The notes: generated from the sequence alone by a model not told the origin. DNA of 64,000 bases from Allokutzneria sp. A3M-2-11 16 (GCF_024213555.1 NZ_JANAVO010000017.1:26806-90805); one strand, 5' to 3'. Shown: positions 8,016 to 16,525, counted from the stretch's first letter. Made by a program: numbers and translations.

Positions 8016-9956
8016 CTATCTCCGAAACATCAGCACCAGGACGCGCAGCACCAGGACGACGCTGATCAGCAGCAGGTTGTAGCCGAACAGCGCGTACAGG
8101 CTCACCGACGACGTCACCATCGGTCCGCCCGGCGTGCCCAGCAACATCACCGCCATGATCCCCGCCGTCGCGCCGAGCACCGTGAACAGCACCTGGTGCA
8201 GGAGAGCGGTCACGTGCGAGCGGTCGCGCTCATCGGAGAACAACCGGATGTTGACCGTGAGACGGCCGTTCTCCACGGCACCGGCGATGCGCTCGACGCG
8301 ACGCGGCAGCCGCCGCAGCATCGGGAGCACGGCCGCCGCCTCCTGGATCACCGCCTCCTTCAGCGAGCCCGCGTCGAGCTGCTCGACCACGTAGCCGCGC
8401 GCGAACGACCTCGCCTCGGCGACCAGGTCGAAGCCGGGGGCGAGCTGCGCCAGCGCACCCTCCACAGTGGCCAGTGCGCGGAACACCGCGGCCACCTCCG
8501 GCGGGATCGACAGGCGGTGATCGGTGATGATCCGGAACAGGTCGGTGAACATCCGGACGCTCCGCACCGACCCTCCGCCCAGGTGGCGGGCCATGAACTG
8601 GCCGAGCGCGCGTTCGAGCCGCTGCTCGTCGATCTCGTCCGGCCGTGGCGCGATCTCCAGCAACGCGTCCCCCGCCGCGAGCGGGTCGCCGCGGTCCATG
8701 GCCAGCAGCAGCCGCTGCAACGCCGCCCGCAGCGCCGCGTCGAGCCTGCCGACGGAGCCGAAGTCCAGCATCCCCAGGCGTCCGTCGCGCAGCAGCAGCA
8801 CGTTGCCCGGATGCGGGTCCGCGTGGAAGACGCCGTCGATCATGATCTGCCGCAGCAGGCACTCCACCAGGGTTCTGGCCAGCTCCCGGCGGTCCAGCCC
8901 GGAGGCGGTGATCTCCTTCTCCGCGGCGCCGAGCTGCACGCCGTCCAGGCGCTGCATCACCAGGACGCGCTCACCGCACAACGGCTCGTGCGGCACGGGA
9001 TAGACGACAGCTCCGCCGGAGTTCGCCGCCACCGCCCCCATGTTCGCGGCCTCGATGCGGAAGTCCAGCTCCTCGCGCACCGCGTCGGCGAACCCGGACG
9101 CCAGCTCGCGCAGCCCGAGCGAACGACCCCATTTCGTGCGCAGCTCCAGGGTCCGCGCGAGCCGGTCGACGATGTCGATATCCCGTTCGACCAGGTCGCG
9201 GGTGCCCGGCCGCTGCACCTTGACCACGACCTCCTCGCCGTCGTGCAGGCGGGCCACGTGCACCTGCGCGATCGAGGCCGCCGCCAGCGGGGTGCGGTCA
9301 AAAGACGCGAAGATCTCGTCCACCGGCGCGCCGAACTCCTCGATGAGCACCGCTTCGACCTCGGCCCACGGGGCGGCCGGGACCTTGTCGCGCAGGCGGC
9401 TCAGCTCGGTGACGAACTCCTCCGGCAGCAGGTCGCGCCTGGTGGACAGGATCTGGCCGAGCTTGACGAAGGTGACCCCGCCGTCCTCCAGCGCTCCGCG
9501 CAAGGACCTCGCGAGCGTCGTCCGGCTCTGCTCGGTGCGGTCGCGGCCACGCAGGTAGGGGCCGAGGCCGTGGCGGATCGCGATACGGGTGATCTGCGAG
9601 TACCGGCGCGCGCGACGGAACCGCCCGCCCAGGCCGCGCAGCCACTCCAGCGGCGTCGGCAGCGAGCCGGTCGGCACCAGCGCTGCCGACACCGCGAGGA
9701 AGACCATGCCCGCGAGCACGGCGCAGCCCGTGGCCAGGATGAAGAACCAGAGGATGGTGTTCTGGTCGTCGCCCGGAGCCACCGCACCGCGCATGGCCTG
9801 CGCGATCGGCATCGCCAGCAGGTAGGCGAACAGTCCCGCGGCGAGCGTGCGCACCGTGCCGAAGGCGGTTCCGAGCAGGCGGCGCACGGCCGCGGCGAAC
9901 AACAGCACCATGCCGAACACGGCGAGGCCGATGAAGACCTCCGCGAGCAGATCCAC
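8016..9956 (-). CDS. ABC1/UbiB-like atypical kinase
   Basis: A 646-aa protein of the AarF/ABC1/UbiB family. Several membrane helices at residues ~1-110 are followed by the atypical kinase domain: the KxGQ-type stretch FVKLGQILSTRRDLLPEEFV, the Ala-rich nucleotide loop AAASIAQVHVARL, and the catalytic/metal motifs DGVFHADPHPGNVLLL and LDFGSVG. Two hydrophobic helices close the C-terminus. Members support quinone and lipid metabolism by ATPase/kinase activity on membrane-bound lipids. The N-terminal membrane extension is longer than in proteobacterial UbiB. It is the first gene of a minus-strand run (then UdgX, lipoprotein, micro-protein, DUF6766-like, LtrA) and is divergent from the PBP2-like gene. 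Confidence 0.9.
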   Translation of the reverse strand: MDLLAEVFIGLAVFGMVLLFAAAVRRLLGTAFGTVRTLAAGLFAYLLAMPIAQAMRGAVAPGDDQNTILWFFILATGCAVLAGMVFLAVSAALVPTGSLPTPLEWLRGLGGRFRRARRYSQITRIAIRHGLGPYLRGRDRTEQSRTTLARSLRGALEDGGVTFVKLGQILSTRRDLLPEEFVTELSRLRDKVPAAPWAEVEAVLIEEFGAPVDEIFASFDRTPLAAASIAQVHVARLHDGEEVVVKVQRPGTRDLVERDIDIVDRLARTLELRTKWGRSLGLRELASGFADAVREELDFRIEAANMGAVAANSGGAVVYPVPHEPLCGERVLVMQRLDGVQLGAAEKEITASGLDRRELARTLVECLLRQIMIDGVFHADPHPGNVLLLRDGRLGMLDFGSVGRLDAALRAALQRLLLAMDRGDPLAAGDALLEIAPRPDEIDEQRLERALGQFMARHLGGGSVRSVRMFTDLFRIITDHRLSIPPEVAAVFRALATVEGALAQLAPGFDLVAEARSFARGYVVEQLDAGSLKEAVIQEAAAVLPMLRRLPRRVERIAGAVENGRLTVNIRLFSDERDRSHVTALLHQVLFTVLGATAGIMAVMLLGTPGGPMVTSSVSLYALFGYNLLLISVVLVLRVLVLMFRR

Positions 9957-10095
9957 GGCCGAAGTCTAGGTATTCGGTCGTGTCCTGTACTCGAATCACC
10001 CCAACGTGAAGCCCCCTGATCGGTACGGTGTGTCGGGTGCGCGTGATCTTTCCCCGGCTCGGCTCACCCGTATCGCCGACTCAAGTCATCACCCG

Positions 10096-11844
10096 ATGAG
10101 GGGAAGCGGCGCGCAACGGCCACGAATGGTGCTCGGCTGCGTGTTCCTCGTGCTGCTGTTGCTGGTGGCCGCGACGAAGCTGGTGTACGTCCAGGTCTTC
10201 CAGGCCGAGGCGCTCTCCGCCAAGGCCGCGCGGCAACGCGCGACCCCGCTGGACATCCCGGCCCAACGGGGCTCCATTGTGGACAGAGCGGGCCGCCCGC
10301 TGGCGTTCAGCGTGGACTCGCGGGTTCTCTACGTCGTCCCGCAGCGGCTGCGGGCGAACTGGCAGAAGGCCAGGGACAAGCGGCCGGACAAGACCCCGGA
10401 CTTCGAGACCTTCACCGCGCAGATCGCCGACACGATCGTCCGCGCGGCCGGGGACGGCGCGAACCGGGAGCAGGTCCTGGCGAAGCTGCGCGGGGGCGGC
10501 CACCGCGAGGAGCTGGCCGAGAACATCGGCCCGGCCACCGCGTGGGAGATCACCAGCGCCTTCCCCGACATCGGCTCGGAGTACCGGGCGGCGCGGGTGT
10601 ACCCGAACGGGTCGCTCGCCGCGAACGTGATCGGCACGACGGTGTGGCGCAAGGACCAGAAACCCGCGGGCACCCGCGGCGTCACCGGCCTGGAGAGCTC
10701 TCGCGACCAGGTGCTCGCCGGGCGCACCGGACGGCGGATCGTGGACACCGAGCAGGGCCGCGACGACGTGGTGATCCCCGGGACCGAGCGCGATCTCGAA
10801 CCCGCGACGCCCGGCGCGAGCCTGGAGCTGACGCTCGACATCGACGTCCAGTTCCTGGCCCAGCAGCTGGTCACCGAGCACGCCAGGCGCCTGGGCGCGC
10901 ACGACGCCGCCGTGCTCGTGCTGGACGCCAAGACCGCCGAGGTGCTCGCCATGGCAACCGAGCAGAAGATCAACACCGCCGTCTCCGTCCCGTTCGAACC
11001 GGGCGGGACCGCCGCGCTGATCACCGCCGCCGGAGCCGTCGAGGACGGCACCCTCGGCCGCGACCAGACGCTGACCGTCCCCGAGCGCGTCCGCGTCGAC
11101 GGCGTCGAGGTGCGCGACCAGCACGGCCACGCCACCCAGGACTTCACCCTGGCCGGTGTGCTCGCGCGGTCCTCGGACGTCGGCACCGTGCAGACAGCGC
11201 GCAAGCTCGGCGACGACCGCTTCGCCAACCTGGTCTCCCGTTTCGGCCTCGGCGTGCGCACCGAGATCGGGCTGCCCGGCGAGAGCGCGGGCCAGCTGCC
11301 GCCGCGCGAGCACTGGTCCGCTTCGACCCTGGCCCGCCTGCCGATCGGCCACGACGTGTCGGTGACGCTGCCCCAGCTCGCCGGGATGTACCAGGCGATC
11401 GCCAACGACGGCCTCCGCGTTCCGCCGCGCCTGGTCCGGGCCGAGACCAAGCAGAACGGCCACCGCGTCGAGCTGCCCGGGCCCACCGGTGTCCGGGTCG
11501 TCAGCCCGCAGACCGCCGCGACCGTGCGCGGCATGCTGCGCGCCGTGGTGCAGGACGCCCCCGGCCAGAAGGGCACCTCGCCCGTCGCCGCCCTGCCCGG
11601 CTACCAGGTGGCGGGCAAGCCCGGCACGCGCACGCAACCGAGCGGCCAGCGCGCGTGGAACTGCTTCGCCGGGATGTTCCCCGCCGAGTCCCCGCGCTTC
11701 GTGATCGCCACGATGGTCGACGCTGCCGAGACCGACGCCGCCGCCCGCCTGTTCCGCGAGGTCGCCGACTACCTCGCCCAGCGCTACCACGTGCCCATGG
11801 CCAAGGAGCGCGCTCCGGTCCAGGATCTGGTCGCGCCCCGGTAA
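10096..11844 (+). CDS. PBP2/FtsI-like protein with degenerate transpeptidase motifs
   Basis: A 582-aa class B penicillin-binding-protein homologue from ATG 10096. One N-terminal membrane anchor (residues ~12-32) precedes a PBP dimerisation domain (IPAQRGSIVDRAGRPLA; GVTGLESSRDQVL) and a C-terminal transpeptidase domain. All three catalytic motifs are altered. The SxxK box expected after EPG is GTAA (Gly304 for Ser, Ala307 for Lys), SxN reads SSD (Asp361), and KTG reads KPG (508-510). It should not acylate penicillin or cross-link peptidoglycan. The frame is intact and full length, so it looks like a selected pseudoenzyme, perhaps a divisome/elongasome scaffold. It is divergent from the ABC1 kinase. 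Confidence 0.88.
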   Translation: MRGSGAQRPRMVLGCVFLVLLLLVAATKLVYVQVFQAEALSAKAARQRATPLDIPAQRGSIVDRAGRPLAFSVDSRVLYVVPQRLRANWQKARDKRPDKTPDFETFTAQIADTIVRAAGDGANREQVLAKLRGGGHREELAENIGPATAWEITSAFPDIGSEYRAARVYPNGSLAANVIGTTVWRKDQKPAGTRGVTGLESSRDQVLAGRTGRRIVDTEQGRDDVVIPGTERDLEPATPGASLELTLDIDVQFLAQQLVTEHARRLGAHDAAVLVLDAKTAEVLAMATEQKINTAVSVPFEPGGTAALITAAGAVEDGTLGRDQTLTVPERVRVDGVEVRDQHGHATQDFTLAGVLARSSDVGTVQTARKLGDDRFANLVSRFGLGVRTEIGLPGESAGQLPPREHWSASTLARLPIGHDVSVTLPQLAGMYQAIANDGLRVPPRLVRAETKQNGHRVELPGPTGVRVVSPQTAATVRGMLRAVVQDAPGQKGTSPVAALPGYQVAGKPGTRTQPSGQRAWNCFAGMFPAESPRFVIATMVDAAETDAAARLFREVADYLAQRYHVPMAKERAPVQDLVAPR

Positions 11845-11886
11845 ATCCGAATGTGCGCCGCCGGGGTGGTGAGGCATCCTTGAGGC

Positions 11887-12321
11887 ATGGCTACCGATCT
11901 GACCGTCACTGCGTCGCTGGTGATCCCCGGCGTCGAGCTGGCTGAGCGGTTCTCCCGCTCGTCCGGCCCTGGCGGCCAGTCGGTCAACACCACCGACAGC
12001 CGCGTCGAGCTGTCCTTCGACGTGGCCACGTCGTCCGCGTTCACCTCCGAGCGCCAGCGCGAGCGCGCCCTCGACCGCCTCTCCGGCCGCTTGGTCGACG
12101 GCGTGCTCACCATCGCCGCCTCCGAGCAACGCAGCCAGCTCCAGAACCGCCACGCCGCCCGTGACCGTCTCGCCTCCCTGCTCCGCGAGGCGATCGCCCC
12201 GCCTCCTCCGCCTCGCCGGGCCACGAAGCCCAGCCGTGGCGCCCGCGAACGCCGCCTCACTGCGAAGCGCCAGCGCTCCGACGTGAAGCGCGGGCGTGGC
12301 CAGGTGCGCCACACCGACTGA
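11887..12321 (+). CDS. arfB: alternative ribosome-rescue hydrolase ArfB
   Basis: A 144-aa protein with the release-factor GGQ motif in GPGGQSVNTTDSRVEL (about residues 27-42), a single RF-1-like catalytic domain, and a basic C-terminal tail (RRATKPSRGARERRLTAKRQ...VKRGRG) that in ArfB/YaeJ inserts into the empty mRNA channel. It hydrolyses peptidyl-tRNA on ribosomes stalled at mRNA ends. Length and layout match the family. It starts at ATG 11887, 42 bases after the PBP2-like gene and on the same strand, so co-transcription is possible. The first HNH cassette begins 37 bases after its stop codon and leaves the gene intact. Confidence 0.93.
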   Translation: MATDLTVTASLVIPGVELAERFSRSSGPGGQSVNTTDSRVELSFDVATSSAFTSERQRERALDRLSGRLVDGVLTIAASEQRSQLQNRHAARDRLASLLREAIAPPPPPRRATKPSRGARERRLTAKRQRSDVKRGRGQVRHTD

Positions 12322-12358
12322 CTCCCAGCTGTTTCCGGCTGCTTTCCGGCGTGGGGTC

Positions 12359-12465
12359 GGCTTGACCTGGGGCCCCTTGCGCGTGCCCTTGGGCCTCTCG
12401 GGGGCACGGGATGAAACCCCGGCCCTCGCGGGGGAGCGTATGGCACGCGCACCCCAGGTAAAGCC
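12359..12465 (+). repeat. 107-bp terminal repeat, copy 1
   Basis: Starts GGCTTGACCTGGGG and ends CCCCAGGTAAAGCC, so the unit itself has nearly perfect 14-bp inverted termini (one mismatch). Inside is a second palindromic tract in which GCGCGTGCC of one half faces GGCACGCGC of the other. The same unit in reverse orientation lies at 13946-14052 and 35840-35945, and a forward copy starts at 63940. Confidence 0.85.
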
Positions 12466-12500
12466 TCGGTTGCGTTGCGCCCCTTGCCTTCCAGCCTGCG

Positions 12501-12531
12501 CCGGGGCGTCCGTCCACTCTGGACGCCCCGG
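12501..12531 (-). terminator. hairpin terminator of HNH gene 1
   Basis: CCGGGGCGTCC (12501-12511) pairs perfectly with GGACGCCCCGG (12521-12531) across a nine-base loop, immediately after the HNH stop codon (12535-12537). No U-tract follows, as is common in actinomycetes. An almost identical hairpin follows the second HNH gene. Confidence 0.7.
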
Positions 12532-12534
12532 GGT

Positions 12535-13755
12535 CTATAGCTTCAGCGGGCAGTCCACCCTGATGTTCCGCAGAGGTTCCTGGTCAGGGTCGATCCACTT
12601 CGGTGGGATGAACGCCGGTATCCCGTGGTCGAAAATGATCTCCCAGTCCTGATCATGGATCACATGGTGGTGATGCACGCACAGCAGGACGAGGTTGTCG
12701 AGATCGGTCGGGCCGCCGTCGATCCAATGCACCACATGATGAGCTTCTGTCCACGAGGGTGGCCGATCACATCCGGGGAAGGCGCATCCCTTGTCCCTCA
12801 CCGCCAGTGCGCGTTTCTGGGCGAGGGAGGCCAGGCGTCGTTCGCGTCCGTAGGCGAGGGGTTCACCTTCTCCGCCGAGCACGATCGGGATGACTGCGGT
12901 GTCGCAGGCGGTCTGCCGCAGCAGGTCCGCTGACATGGGCTGGCCGGTGTGGGTTTCCCCGCAGCCGGTCCTGTGCTCCAGGTCGTCCAACCCCATGGTG
13001 ACGATCAACAGGGTACGGGGCAGTCCGGGCATGTCCTGGACCGACATCGCCATGGTCATGGCCTCGATGAAAGCATCGGCCAACCGCTGCTCAAACCTAC
13101 GGGGGTCTTTCTCGCCGTTGACGGACTTGGGTTTGGCCAACGCGGAGAGGAAGTTCCAGATCTTCTCGCCGTTGATCGGATCAATCATCGCCTTGAGATG
13201 CAGGCACCCGTCCTGGTCACGGCCCATCCGCGCTGATCGCCGGGCGAGCGCTTCTTGTTCGTCGCGGTAGACGCCGTCGGGGTCGACGTGCTGTCGCACG
13301 CGTTTGCCGACCACCATCAGATCACGCGGGTTCACCTTGCGTGCCGCCTTCGCCAGAGCCGCGTCGGCCTTGGCCGCGTACTGCTCGGGGATGCGCTTGA
13401 TGGCATCGGAGATGACCAGCGCGTGTTCGCCGCTGATCGTTCCGGTGTAGACGGCTTGCCGGGTGCGGGGCAGTTTCGGTAGTTCGTGGACCAATCGCTT
13501 GCGGCGGTTGGCTTCGGCAGGAGCGATATTCAACTCGCTGCGCAGCAGGATCGCGAGATCCTTACAGCCGCGTGAGGTGTGCAGGCCGCGTTCCTCAGCC
13601 TGGGTGGCGACATCGGTCTTCACGGCGGTGAGCAGATTACTGATCCGCTCCAACTCCTTCAGCAACGCGACATGGTCCTTCTCGGAGAGTCGGTAGGAGT
13701 CGTTGATCTCGATCTCGGTCGTCAGCATGTCTGTGATTGCCTTGGTATCCAACAT
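12535..13755 (-). CDS. DUF222 / HNH endonuclease (13E12-repeat type), copy 1
   Basis: A 406-aa protein. Residues ~15-290 form the DUF222 (13E12-type) region, containing GCKDLAILLRSELNIAPAEA, TISGEHALVISDAIKRIPEQ and the VDPDGVYRDEQEA segment. The C-terminal HNH nuclease domain (~300-385) has CAFPGC, then WTEAHHVVHW, then LCVHHHHVIH, giving the Cys pair, the catalytic His and the C-x2-H zinc/metal ligands. All key residues are present, so the nuclease should be active. It is very similar in length and C-terminal sequence to the HNH protein at 34498-35718. DNA cleavage activity for this group is assumed from the HNH fold; the target is unknown. It is the only gene of cassette 1. Confidence 0.92.
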   Translation of the reverse strand: MLDTKAITDMLTTEIEINDSYRLSEKDHVALLKELERISNLLTAVKTDVATQAEERGLHTSRGCKDLAILLRSELNIAPAEANRRKRLVHELPKLPRTRQAVYTGTISGEHALVISDAIKRIPEQYAAKADAALAKAARKVNPRDLMVVGKRVRQHVDPDGVYRDEQEALARRSARMGRDQDGCLHLKAMIDPINGEKIWNFLSALAKPKSVNGEKDPRRFEQRLADAFIEAMTMAMSVQDMPGLPRTLLIVTMGLDDLEHRTGCGETHTGQPMSADLLRQTACDTAVIPIVLGGEGEPLAYGRERRLASLAQKRALAVRDKGCAFPGCDRPPSWTEAHHVVHWIDGGPTDLDNLVLLCVHHHHVIHDQDWEIIFDHGIPAFIPPKWIDPDQEPLRNIRVDCPLKL

Positions 13756-13945
13756 GATTCACCCCCTTCTCCGTGGATACCTCTATTATCTCAAGACGCA
13801 AGATCGACATCCAAGTACCAGTGGGTGAATCCCTGCACGCCAACGGTTCCAGCGTGTCACCGAATTCGGCATTCGGGGAGGGTCCCCCAAGTGGGCGACA
13901 CCAATCGCAAGTCCCAGCGAAACATAAGGGGCGCAACGGGATCGA

Positions 13946-14052
13946 GGCTTTACCTGGGGAGCGCGTGCCATACGCTCCCCCGCGAGGGCCGGGGTTCCAT
14001 CCCGTGCCCCTGAAAGGCCCAAGGGCACGCGCAAGGGGCCCCAGGTCAAGCC
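13946..14052 (-). repeat. 107-bp terminal repeat, copy 2 (inverted)
   Basis: Reverse-complement copy of the 12359-12465 unit, starting GGCTTTACCTGGGG and ending CCCCAGGTCAAGCC, identical in length with only a few substitutions. It lies about 190 bp upstream of HNH gene 1 and closes cassette 1 on the right. The bases immediately after it (GACCCCATGCTGGAAGCC) resemble the beginning of the GCTGGAAG tandem array that follows copy 4. Confidence 0.85.
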
Positions 14053-14055
14053 GAC

Positions 14056-14775
14056 CCCATGCTGGAAGCCAAATTCGCTTGGACGACAACGAAAAACGCC
14101 ACACCGCCGAGAACGACGACCTCGTCCTCAAGCTCTACCCGCCGGTGCACCGCGACGAATGCGCCCTGGAATCCGGCGTGCTGCGCGATCTGGCTCCTCA
14201 TGACGCGCCTGCACGGCCGGAACCTGGGCGAGGTCTGGCCGGAGCTGACGGCATCAGAGCGCGACGAACTGGCCGACCAGCTCGGCGAGAGCCTGGCGAT
14301 CCTGCACAGGACGACAGTGCCGACGCTGCCCGACGTGGACTGGGACAAGTTCGTGATCGGGCAGCGCGCGAAGCTGGTCGAGCACCATCGGAAGCGCGAA
14401 CTCGACCCGGTGTGGCTGGACCAACTGGACGGCTTCCTGAACACGGTGGACCTGATCACGCCGCGCGCGCCGGTGCCGCTGCACACCGAGGTGATGCCCG
14501 CATCTGCTTACACACAAAGGAAAACTCAGCGGGCTCTTCGACTTCGAGCCTGCGATGCGCGGCGCGCGGGAGTACGAGTTCGCGGCGACCGCCGGGTCCT
14601 GAGGAGGGTGCTGAAGGCGTACGGCTTCACCGATCTCGGGCCGGAGCTGTCCCGCCAACTGCTGGGGATGACGATCATCCACGTGTACAGCAACCTCGGC
14701 TGGTACATGCGCGAGCTGGGCGTCCCGGCCGAGAAGACCCTGGACGCCCTCGCCCGCCACTGGTTCCCGCTCTAG
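14056..14775 (+). pseudogene. frameshifted antibiotic-kinase-like (APH family) remnant
   Basis: Pieces of one phosphotransferase lie in three frames. The N-lobe piece (DLVLKLYPPVHRDECALESG) is at ~14119-14190. The central piece (MTRLHGRNLGEVWPELTASE, continuing to the motif PLHTEVM) is at ~14200-14500. A third piece (LSGLFDFEPAMRGAREYEFA) is at ~14525-14585 in another frame, and the C-terminal helices (RRVLRRVLKAYGFTDLGPEL and onward to ARHWFPL) return to the central frame and stop at 14775. The segment linking the N-lobe to the catalytic lobe is missing. The HTEVM and FDFEPAM motifs resemble hygromycin-B 7''-kinase-like proteins. Cassette 1 ends only four bases upstream, so its insertion may have removed the promoter and start. 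Confidence 0.75.
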
Positions 14776-16433
14776 GCCGTCGCCGCCGCGGCCGCTCGAC
14801 CCGCCACGCGCCCGGAGAAGATGCAGCCACCGAGGAACGTGCCCTCCAGCGCGCGGTACCCGTGCATGCCGCCGCCGCCGAACCCGGCCGCCTCGCCCGC
14901 CGCGTAGACGCCCGGCAGCGGCTCGCCCGAACCCTGGAGCACGCGGGAGGACAGGTCGGTCTCCAGTCCGCCCAGGCTCTTCCGCGTGATGATCGACAGC
15001 CGGACCGCGATCAGCGGACCGGCCTTCGGGTCGAGCAGGCGGTGCGGGGTGGCGACGCGGATCAGCTTGTCGCCCAGGTAGTTCCGGGCCCCGCGCAGCG
15101 CGGTGATCTGGAGGTCCTTGGTGAACGGGTTGCGGATCTCCCGGTCGCGGGCCCGGATCTCGCGCTCGACCTGCTCCTCGTCGAGCAGCGGCTCCGGGGT
15201 CAGCGCGTTCATCCTGGAGATCAGCGTCCTGAGGTCGTTCTCGACGATGAAGTCCACGCCGTGCTTCTTGAACGCCTCGACCGGACCGGGGGCGCCGGGC
15301 AGCGCCCTGCCGAGCACCCCGCGCACGCTGCGCCCGGTGAGGTCGGGGTTCTGCTCGGAACCCGACAGCGCGAACTCCTTCTCGATGATCTTCTGGGTGA
15401 GCACGAACCACGTGTGCTCGTGGCCGCCGCGCATGATGTGCTCCAGCGTGCCCAGGGTGTCGAAGCCGGGGAACAGCGGCACCGGCAGCCGCTTGCCGCG
15501 CGCGTCCAGCCACAGCGAGGACGGTCCGGGCAGGATGCGGATGCCGTGCATCGGCCAGATCGGGTCCCAGTTCTGGATGCCCTCGGTGTAGTGCCACATC
15601 CGGTCGCCGTTGATGGCGTTGCCACCGGCCTTCTCGGTGATCCCGATCATCCGGCCGTCCACGTGCGCGGGCACCCCGCTGAGCATGTGCTTCGGCGGCG
15701 TGCCAAGCCTTTCCGGCCAGTTGCGGCGCACCAGGTCGTGGTTGCCGCCGATCCCGCCCGACGTCACGACCACCGCCTGCGCGGAGAACTCGAACGGCCG
15801 CAGCTCGACCCGCGAGCTCTTCTCGCCGCGCGCCACGTCGCTGTGCTCCAGGACCTGCCCCCGCACCCCGTCCACGGCGCCCGCCGTCACGGTCAGCTCA
15901 TCGACGCGATGGCGGGTCTTCAAGACCACCAGACCCTTGTCGATCGCCGCGCGCACCCGTCGCAGGAACGGCTCGACCACACCCGGCCCGGTGCCCCACG
16001 TGATGTGGAAGCGGGGCACGGAGTTGCCGTGGCCCATGGCGTCGTAGCCACCGCGCTCGGCCCAGCCGACGACCGGGAAGAACTTCATGCCCTGTGCCTT
16101 CAGCCACGCGCGTTTCTCGCCCGCGGCGAAGTCCACGTACGCCTCGGCCCAGCGGCGCGGCCAGGTGTCGCAGTCGCGGTCGAAACCCGCGGTGCCCAGC
16201 CAGTCCTGGAGGGCCAGCTCGTGGGAGTCGCGGATGCGCATCCGGCGCTGCTCCGGCGAGTCCACGAAGAACAGCCCGCCGAAGGACCAGTGCGCCTGGC
16301 CGCCGAGCGAGGCGGGCGGCTCCTGGTCGAGCAACAGCACCTTCCGCCCGGTGTCGGCCAGTTCGGCCGTGGCCACCAGCCCGGCCAGCCCCGCTCCGAC
16401 GACGATCACGTCCGCGCTCGCCTCTGCCGCCAT
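14772..16433 (-). CDS. FAD-binding dehydrogenase (KstD/fumarate-reductase-like)
   Basis: A 553-aa flavoprotein from ATG 16433 (a GTG two codons upstream is possible). The N-terminal dinucleotide-binding motif is [18 protein letters not shown], followed by SLGGQAHWSFGG, a typical FAD-clamp segment of the succinate dehydrogenase/fumarate reductase/ketosteroid dehydrogenase superfamily. The C-terminal signature GVYAAGEAAGFGGGGMHGYR contacts the flavin. Members oxidise C-C bonds of steroids or related substrates; the exact substrate cannot be read from sequence. Its stop shares CTAG with the stop of the kinase pseudogene. It is divergent from the universal stress protein gene, 92 bases away. Confidence 0.85.
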   Translation of the reverse strand: MAAEASADVIVVGAGLAGLVATAELADTGRKVLLLDQEPPASLGGQAHWSFGGLFFVDSPEQRRMRIRDSHELALQDWLGTAGFDRDCDTWPRRWAEAYVDFAAGEKRAWLKAQGMKFFPVVGWAERGGYDAMGHGNSVPRFHITWGTGPGVVEPFLRRVRAAIDKGLVVLKTRHRVDELTVTAGAVDGVRGQVLEHSDVARGEKSSRVELRPFEFSAQAVVVTSGGIGGNHDLVRRNWPERLGTPPKHMLSGVPAHVDGRMIGITEKAGGNAINGDRMWHYTEGIQNWDPIWPMHGIRILPGPSSLWLDARGKRLPVPLFPGFDTLGTLEHIMRGGHEHTWFVLTQKIIEKEFALSGSEQNPDLTGRSVRGVLGRALPGAPGPVEAFKKHGVDFIVENDLRTLISRMNALTPEPLLDEEQVEREIRARDREIRNPFTKDLQITALRGARNYLGDKLIRVATPHRLLDPKAGPLIAVRLSIITRKSLGGLETDLSSRVLQGSGEPLPGVYAAGEAAGFGGGGMHGYRALEGTFLGGCIFSGRVAGRAAAAATA

Positions 16434-16525
16434 CACCACACCCTTCGATCGAGGACGAACGATTGTCCCCTGCGAGATCCACTCACGCGTGGTAGGGCTA
16501 GTGAACCGCCGAAAGGAGGCAGCAC

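Larger units (their letters stand above)
12359..14052. mobile_element. HNH cassette 1 bounded by inverted 107-bp repeats
   Basis: A 1694-bp unit. Its two ends are inverted copies of the same 107-bp sequence (12359-12465 and 13946-14052), and its only gene is the minus-strand DUF222-HNH endonuclease at 12535-13755. The left end sits 37 bp after arfB; the right end sits four bases before a disrupted kinase pseudogene. A related cassette lies at 34383-35945, and a third terminal copy begins at 63940. The organisation suggests a repeat-bounded, endonuclease-carrying selfish element, analogous in content to mycobacterial REP13E12. No direct target-site duplication is evident; the outer flanks (GTGGGGTC and GACCCCAT) simply extend the inverted repeat. 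Confidence 0.6.

Noticed and set aside
7959..10019. Long plus-strand frame opposite the ABC1 kinase
   Set aside because: Shadow frame of a gene with complete kinase motifs; low-complexity R/Q/H content.
10081..12312. 743-codon minus-strand frame opposite the PBP2-like and arfB genes
   Set aside because: No motif, spans two real genes, Gly/Ala/Arg-rich composition.
12359..14052. Cassette 1 as a classical insertion sequence
   Set aside because: No transposase, no direct target duplication seen; only an HNH nuclease and inverted terminal units.
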